Of a stretch of DNA of 11,130 nt, positions 7,924 through 11,130 are shown piece after piece; within the stretch, counting starts at the first letter, position 1; every line of letters starts with the position of its first letter. The DNA comes from Paracoccaceae bacterium (GTDB taxonomy: Bacteria; Pseudomonadota; Alphaproteobacteria; Rhodobacterales; Rhodobacteraceae): the NCBI GenBank assembly GCA_009922885.1, contig RFUP01000043.1, forward strand, positions 1-11,130, in the 5' to 3' direction. The notes beneath the pieces are model-generated. The model saw only the letters and a program-made list of their open reading frames with translations. It made no database searches and was not told the origin of the DNA. The translations under genes and the position numbers were made by a program.

Positions 7924-8873
7924 TCTGCGTGCTCCGTGATCTCGTCGCCAGCCACGAGGCCGCTCAGGATTTCAACCATTTCGACACCGTCGAGGGCCAT
8001 TTCCTCGCCCAGAACCACGGCGCGGAGGCCGGATTTTGTGGGCACGAAATCAAGGCCTTGCACGGTCTTCACGGCCTCGGCTGGCACTAGAAGGGCCTCG
8101 CGGGAACCGACGGGCACGCGCACCAGTGTGCGGGCGTCGATGAAACGGTCGGAGAGGGATTCGACTTCGACATCGGCAATAACCCGGCCATTCTCGATCT
8201 GCGGGTAGATGCGGGCGAGTTTGCCTGTGGCAGGGCCTTCGGGGCCATCGATGGAGAGTTCCGCGCCTTCTTCCAGATGGCGGGCGTGACGTTCGGGGAT
8301 GGCGAGGCGGAGGTAGGTGCCGCCGCCACCAACGAGCGCGAGCATCTCGCCAGGCATGAGAACAGCACCGACAGAGGCGGGAACATCAAGGACGCGGCCT
8401 GCGATGGGGGCGAGGATGTCGCCTTCGGCGGCTTGCTGCACGATCACTTGGCGCTGGGCCTCGACTGCGTTCAATTGCCCTTTCAAAACATCGACTTGCG
8501 TCTTGAGGCCATCAAGCCGCTGCACGGTGATGACACCCTTGGCGAGCAGGTCTTCACCGCGCTTGAGCTCGGTTTCGGCGTTCTCAAGCTGGGCTTTCAC
8601 CGAGGCTTCCTGTGCGGAAATCGACTCAAGCTGGAGGGAGATCTTCTGGTCGATGATGCGGCCGATCACCTGACCTGCCTCGACCTTGTCGCCTTCAACC
8701 ACATTGAGGCTCATCAAGGTGCCGCCGATACGGGCGCGGGCGGGAATTTTGTCTTTTGTTTCAATGCGTCCGTAGACCGACTTCCATTCCGTGACAGTGC
8801 GCGGAGCCAAGGGTTCGGCGGAGAGCGAGAGCGGCATGAGGGCCGCGACAGCGGCCAGAAGGAAGCGGGACAT
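7920..8873 (-). CDS. Periplasmic adaptor (membrane fusion) subunit of RND efflux pump
   Basis: This 317-residue adaptor should link the RND permease to an outer-membrane channel. A signal peptide covers residues 1-19 (MSRFLLAAVAALMPLSLSA) with likely cleavage before Glu20. There is no lipobox Cys, so it is probably soluble or membrane-associated by contacts only. The two lipoyl half-motifs are near 44-76 and 148-183, flanking an alpha-helical hairpin (about 77-147). A beta-barrel domain (about 185-255) and a membrane-proximal domain follow. The frame is open upstream to an ATG at 9044, but I choose the ATG at 8871-8873. It begins the signal peptide, has AAAGG 7 bases upstream, and the promoter lies just before it, inside the would-be extension. 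The stop overlaps the permease start by 4 bases, so translation is probably coupled. No TolC-like gene follows. Confidence 0.92.
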   Translation of the reverse strand: MSRFLLAAVAALMPLSLSAEPLAPRTVTEWKSVYGRIETKDKIPARARIGGTLMSLNVVEGDKVEAGQVIGRIIDQKISLQLESISAQEASVKAQLENAETELKRGEDLLAKGVITVQRLDGLKTQVDVLKGQLNAVEAQRQVIVQQAAEGDILAPIAGRVLDVPASVGAVLMPGEMLALVGGGGTYLRLAIPERHARHLEEGAELSIDGPEGPATGKLARIYPQIENGRVIADVEVESLSDRFIDARTLVRVPVGSREALLVPAEAVKTVQGLDFVPTKSGLRAVVLGEEMALDGVEMVEILSGLVAGDEITEHAE

Positions 8874-8906
8874 GGGGAGACCTTTCGCGCAGGTTTGCTT
8901 GTCTTC

Positions 8907-8934
8907 CTTATATATTCCAATGTTGGAATGTAAA
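8907..8934 (-). promoter_or_regulatory. Promoter of the RND efflux operon
   Basis: On the minus strand a TTTACA -35 (8929-8934) is separated by 16 bases from a TATAAG -10 (8907-8912). The start of transcription would fall near 8900, giving a leader of about 27 bases before the ATG at 8873. An alternative -10, TATATA at 8909-8914, would leave only 14 bases. The spacer is almost wholly occupied by a palindrome (next entry). Confidence 0.65.
8914..8929. promoter_or_regulatory. 16-bp palindromic operator, TetR/AcrR-like
   Basis: ATTCCAA-TG-TTGGAAT is a perfect inverted repeat with 7-bp arms and a 2-base centre. It lies exactly between the -35 and -10 elements of the efflux promoter. Such placement is typical of repressor sites, commonly of the TetR/AcrR family for RND operons. 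The palindrome is seen; the repressor family is inferred, and no such regulator is encoded in the window. Confidence 0.7.
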
Positions 8935-8976
8935 TAGGGAATCGTGCCGAGAGCTGGCAAAGGTAAATGCGGCGCA

Positions 8977-8995
8977 CGGGCAGGGTTAATGCCCG
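8977..8995. repeat. 6-bp inverted repeat upstream of the efflux promoter
   Basis: CGGGCA and TGCCCG flank a 7-base GGGTTAA loop, 43 bases upstream of the -35 element of the efflux promoter. It could be a second regulator site or a small hairpin without a T-run. The role is unknown. Confidence 0.35.
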
Positions 8996-9013
8996 AAACC
9001 CCGTTTCCGAAGG

Positions 9014-9046
9014 GTATGGATTGCGTATGGCATGTGTATGGCAAGC
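9014..9046. repeat. Three GTATGG direct repeats with exact 11-bp period
   Basis: GTATGG occurs at 9014, 9025 and 9036, so the units are GTATGGATTGC, GTATGGCATGT and GTATGGCAAGC. The units fall on the same face of the helix. They lie about 80-110 bases upstream of the -35 of the efflux promoter. Tandem 11-bp units are the usual layout of OmpR/PhoB-type response-regulator sites, which makes this a candidate activator region. The repeats are seen directly; the function is inferred. Confidence 0.5.
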
Positions 9047-9121
9047 GTCATGACGTTGGTCAGGCGGCCTGAAAGATTAACGAGGTTGTGGAACCCGCAA
9101 CCCGAGGCTGGACGGCAGCAT

Positions 9122-9148
9122 AAAAAAGGCGGGGTTGCCCCCGCCTTT
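9122..9148 (-). terminator. Intrinsic terminator of the chemoreceptor operon
   Basis: On the minus strand a 10-bp stem (9139-9148 with 9125-9134; AAAGGCGGGG against CCCCGCCTTT) with a 4-base loop is followed by six T (complement of 9122-9127). It begins 19 bases past the chemoreceptor stop codon and separates that unit from the efflux operon. Confidence 0.9.
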
Positions 9149-9167
9149 CAAAGTTCTAAGCCAGTCG

Positions 9168-10691
9168 TTACTCGGCGGCCATATTATAGTCGGCTGGAAA
9201 ATCAGGTTCGGGTTCGGATGGCCTCGGGGCCTCTTTGGCGTCGAGGTGGAAGTAGCCGATGGTTTCGCGCACTTGTTCGGCTTGGGCCGAGAGTTGGACG
9301 GCGCTGGACGAGAGGCTTTCGGAGGCGGCCATGTTCTGTTGCGTGACCGAGTCGAGGCTTCGGACTGCCGTCGAAATCTGCTGAGTTCCAATCGAAAGCT
9401 CGCGGGCGGTGACGGACATGCCCGAGACGAGTTCAGAGGTTTTCTGGATCGCGGGCACGAGGCGGTGCAGCATTTCGCTGGCGGCTTGGGCCATGCGCAG
9501 GGTTTCGGTGGCGAGGCCGGAAATCTCGGTGGCCGAGGACTGGCTCTTTTCCGCGAGCTTGCGCACTTCGGTGGCAACGACGGCGAAGCCGCGCCCGTTC
9601 TCGCCAGCACGCGCGGCTTCGACAGCGGCGTTGAGGGCGAGAAGATCGGTCTGGCGCGCGATTTCCTGAACGACAGAGATGCGTTCCGAGATGCGCTCCA
9701 TTGCGGCCATGGCATCGGCAACGGCCTGACCCGATTTTTGGGCATCCTGTGCGGATTGGGCCGCGATCTTTTCGGTCTGGTTGGCGTTTTCAGCGGAGGA
9801 CTGGATGTTGGCCGTCATCTGCTCGACAGCCGCCGAAACTTCTTCGGTGGCCGAGGATTGGACGCTGGCGCTTTCGCTGAGTTGCGTCGAGGACGCGGCG
9901 ATTTCCGCGCTGCCATCAGTGACGCCATTGATCGAGAAGGCGACATTGCCGACCACATCGCGCAGGCTTTCGACCATGTCGCGGATGGTGCGCTGAAGCT
10001 GCGCGATTTCATCGGAGCCGGAGGCGGGGGCAACCTCGCTCAGATCGCCTTCGGCGACACGCTGGCCAATCGCGGCGATGGCTTTCAGCGGAACGGAGAG
10101 AGTTCTGTGGAAGAACCAAGCGGCGGCAAGCAGAAGGGCGCCGAGTATAGCAACGGCCATCCAGACCACTTGCATCAGCTGGTCGTGGTTGTGGGCGGCG
10201 AGTTCGACGCTGGACCATTCCATAACAATGACGCCTGCGAGCCCACCCTTGTCGCCGAAGAAGGCAGGGGCGGCGATTGTGAGACCGTTTTCTTCGATCT
10301 GGATCTCTTTGGTGGCGATCACCTTTTCCGCGAGGCCTGTGGCATGAATGCGATGCTCATCGTCCACATCGCCACCAGTGACCTTCATGTTGCCTTCTGC
10401 GTCGAAGGCGACGGCGGTGCGGAGTTTATCGCCAGCGCGTTCTTCGAGGGCGGCAAAGACGGACGCGACCACTTCGGTCTTGCCGAACTTCAGGGCACCG
10501 GCCACTTCGCGCGAGGTGCTGAGCGCGTTGTCATAGGCGAGGGCTTGAAGCCCCTCCAGACCAACTTCACGCAAGAGGTTTGCCGCGCGATAGGTGATGC
10601 TCCCCGCGACGATCACGGTGAGAAGAACGATCATGGCCAGAGATTTGCCGAAGACCGATAGTTTGATCGATCGCAGGGGATTGGAAGCCAT
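9168..10691 (-). CDS. Methyl-accepting chemotaxis protein
   Basis: This 507-residue transmembrane chemoreceptor should signal through CheW/CheA to the flagellar motor. Transmembrane helix 1 is near 17-35 and helix 2 near 174-194. They enclose a periplasmic region of about 140 residues that looks like a small Cache/PAS-like sensor (FDAEGNMKVTGG near 96-107, GVIVMEWS near 153-160). A HAMP domain follows at about 196-247. The signalling domain has the canonical hairpin tip, with IARQTDLLALNAAVEAARAG at about 344-363 and GRGFAVVATEVRKLAEKS to about 383. The C-terminus (DYNMAAE) lacks a CheR-tethering NWETF-type pentapeptide. The ATG at 10689-10691 has a weak GGGAA 7 bases upstream and directly precedes the positively charged start and helix 1. 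The gene upstream, 28 bases away, encodes a solo Cache-like protein, and the pair probably shares a transcript. Ligand unknown. Confidence 0.95.
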   Translation of the reverse strand: MASNPLRSIKLSVFGKSLAMIVLLTVIVAGSITYRAANLLREVGLEGLQALAYDNALSTSREVAGALKFGKTEVVASVFAALEERAGDKLRTAVAFDAEGNMKVTGGDVDDEHRIHATGLAEKVIATKEIQIEENGLTIAAPAFFGDKGGLAGVIVMEWSSVELAAHNHDQLMQVVWMAVAILGALLLAAAWFFHRTLSVPLKAIAAIGQRVAEGDLSEVAPASGSDEIAQLQRTIRDMVESLRDVVGNVAFSINGVTDGSAEIAASSTQLSESASVQSSATEEVSAAVEQMTANIQSSAENANQTEKIAAQSAQDAQKSGQAVADAMAAMERISERISVVQEIARQTDLLALNAAVEAARAGENGRGFAVVATEVRKLAEKSQSSATEISGLATETLRMAQAASEMLHRLVPAIQKTSELVSGMSVTARELSIGTQQISTAVRSLDSVTQQNMAASESLSSSAVQLSAQAEQVRETIGYFHLDAKEAPRPSEPEPDFPADYNMAAE

Positions 10692-10719
10692 CAGAGAGTT
10701 CCCGATTTTAAGGGCGTGC

Positions 10720-11130
10720 TTACATTAACGCTTCGGCGTTAACGCCGATGGTCATCGTGCCGATCACGGCCGAGGTTGCCGGGTCGGTGATCGAGATGGA
10801 GATTTGGCCCTGGTAGGTCTGGGTCGATTCATCAAGTTCGATCTCGCCGAAGAAGACGGCGGCGGGGCCAGCGGGGAAGACTTTGGAGAATTTCTCTTCA
10901 TCGCCTTGCCACATGTCGGAGGTCGGGTCCGAAACGGCGACATTCAGGCCGACGTTGTCGGTGATGAAGACCTCGGTGATCTTGCCTTCGGACGCGACGA
11001 CTTGGGAGCGCAGGAAAGCGGCGGCGGCGCTGGTCATGGTGGGGGTGATGGTGGGGGTGTCGGATTGGCCGACTTCGGCACGCCATGCGGTGTCGAGGCT
11101 GTCGATCTTGGCTTGGTCATAGCCTGCGCG
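10720..11130 (-). CDS. Solo Cache/PDC-like sensor-domain protein, N-terminus beyond window
   Basis: The reading frame is open to the right edge, so only the C-terminal 136 residues are visible; the internal ATG at 11037 is not the start. The segment has a PDC/Cache-like layout: a helix (AKIDSLDTAWRAEVG), strands (ITEVFITDNVGLNVAVSDPTSDMWQGDEEKF), and a final hairpin (ISISITDPATSAVIGTMTIGVNAEAL). No transmembrane helix or signalling domain follows, and the protein ends right after the sensor fold, so it is probably a secreted or periplasmic solo sensor domain. It resembles, from memory, Rhodobacteraceae proteins labelled PDC sensor domain-containing. It lies 28 bases upstream of the chemoreceptor gene on the same strand. 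A role as binding partner of that receptor is inferred. The signal peptide cannot be checked here. Confidence 0.75.
   Translation of the reverse strand, partial: RAGYDQAKIDSLDTAWRAEVGQSDTPTITPTMTSAAAAFLRSQVVASEGKITEVFITDNVGLNVAVSDPTSDMWQGDEEKFSKVFPAGPAAVFFGEIELDESTQTYQGQISISITDPATSAVIGTMTIGVNAEALM
10725..10742 (-). repeat. Perfect 7-bp hairpin at the 3' end of the solo Cache gene
   Basis: TTAACGC and GCGTTAA enclose a 4-base loop (CGAA on the coding strand, TTCG on the other). The hairpin lies within the last codons of the Cache-like gene, 34 bases before the chemoreceptor start. No T-run follows on the minus strand, so it is unlikely to be a full terminator. It might protect or process the mRNA. 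The stem is certain, the role is not. Confidence 0.4.

Noticed and set aside
8874..8907. Possible pairing between GGAAGAC and GTCTCC in the leader of the efflux adaptor
   Set aside because: It needs a bulge, forms only about 6 bp and leaves the AAAGG ribosome site free.
8874..9044. A 57-residue N-terminal extension of the efflux adaptor
   Set aside because: It would place residues ahead of a clear signal peptide and would run through the promoter and operator. The start at 8873 has its own Shine-Dalgarno.
9135..10661. A 508-codon open frame on the plus strand covering the whole chemoreceptor gene
   Set aside because: It is the antisense shadow of the chemoreceptor. Its product is a repetitive Gly/Asp/His-rich sequence with no recognisable domain, and the minus-strand frame encodes a canonical receptor.

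Overview
The window looks like chromosomal DNA from an alphaproteobacterium, most likely a marine Rhodobacteraceae (Roseobacter-type). This rests on its moderately high GC content, the character of the proteins (FadH, an AEC carrier, a solo Cache protein beside a chemoreceptor, an RND pair) and compact operons with short gaps. It is inferred from gene style, not from a marker gene. I see no tRNA, rRNA, CRISPR array, insertion sequence, attachment site or replication origin. No gene-free stretch exceeds 300 bases; the longest, 8874-9167, is dense with regulatory sequence.

Left part, plus strand (1-4644). The 3' part of an aquaporin-family channel gene runs in from the left edge. It has two NPA motifs but Val where most members have the selectivity-filter Arg. 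A gap of 79 bases leads to fadH, a full-length 2,4-dienoyl-CoA reductase with OYE barrel, 4Fe-4S cysteines, FAD and NADPH folds. A gap of 51 bases follows, and then an AEC-family carrier whose Shine-Dalgarno lies inside a strong predicted hairpin. A LysR-family regulator of the CrgA-like type comes next. Its gene ends at a perfect 15-bp bidirectional terminator (4665-4698) shared with the convergent operon.

Right part, minus strand (4711-11130). Reading in the direction of transcription, from the right edge leftwards, there is first the C-terminal part of a secreted or periplasmic Cache/PDC-like protein. After 28 bases comes a methyl-accepting chemotaxis protein with its own intrinsic terminator (9122-9148). 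A regulatory region of about 290 bases follows, holding a clear promoter with a 16-bp palindrome filling the -35/-10 spacer, three GTATGG direct repeats with an exact 11-bp period, and a small inverted repeat. It drives a two-gene efflux operon: a periplasmic adaptor (317 aa) overlapping by 4 bases an RND permease (1070 aa). No outer-membrane channel and no TetR-type repressor is encoded nearby, so both would have to act from elsewhere.

Functionally the window combines unsaturated fatty-acid oxidation plus an organic-anion carrier, drug/solute efflux and chemotactic sensing. I did not find a wholly new defence or metabolic system. The most original signals are regulatory: the occluded ribosome site of the AEC gene, the palindrome-in-spacer promoter with periodic upstream repeats, and the solo Cache protein paired with a chemoreceptor.
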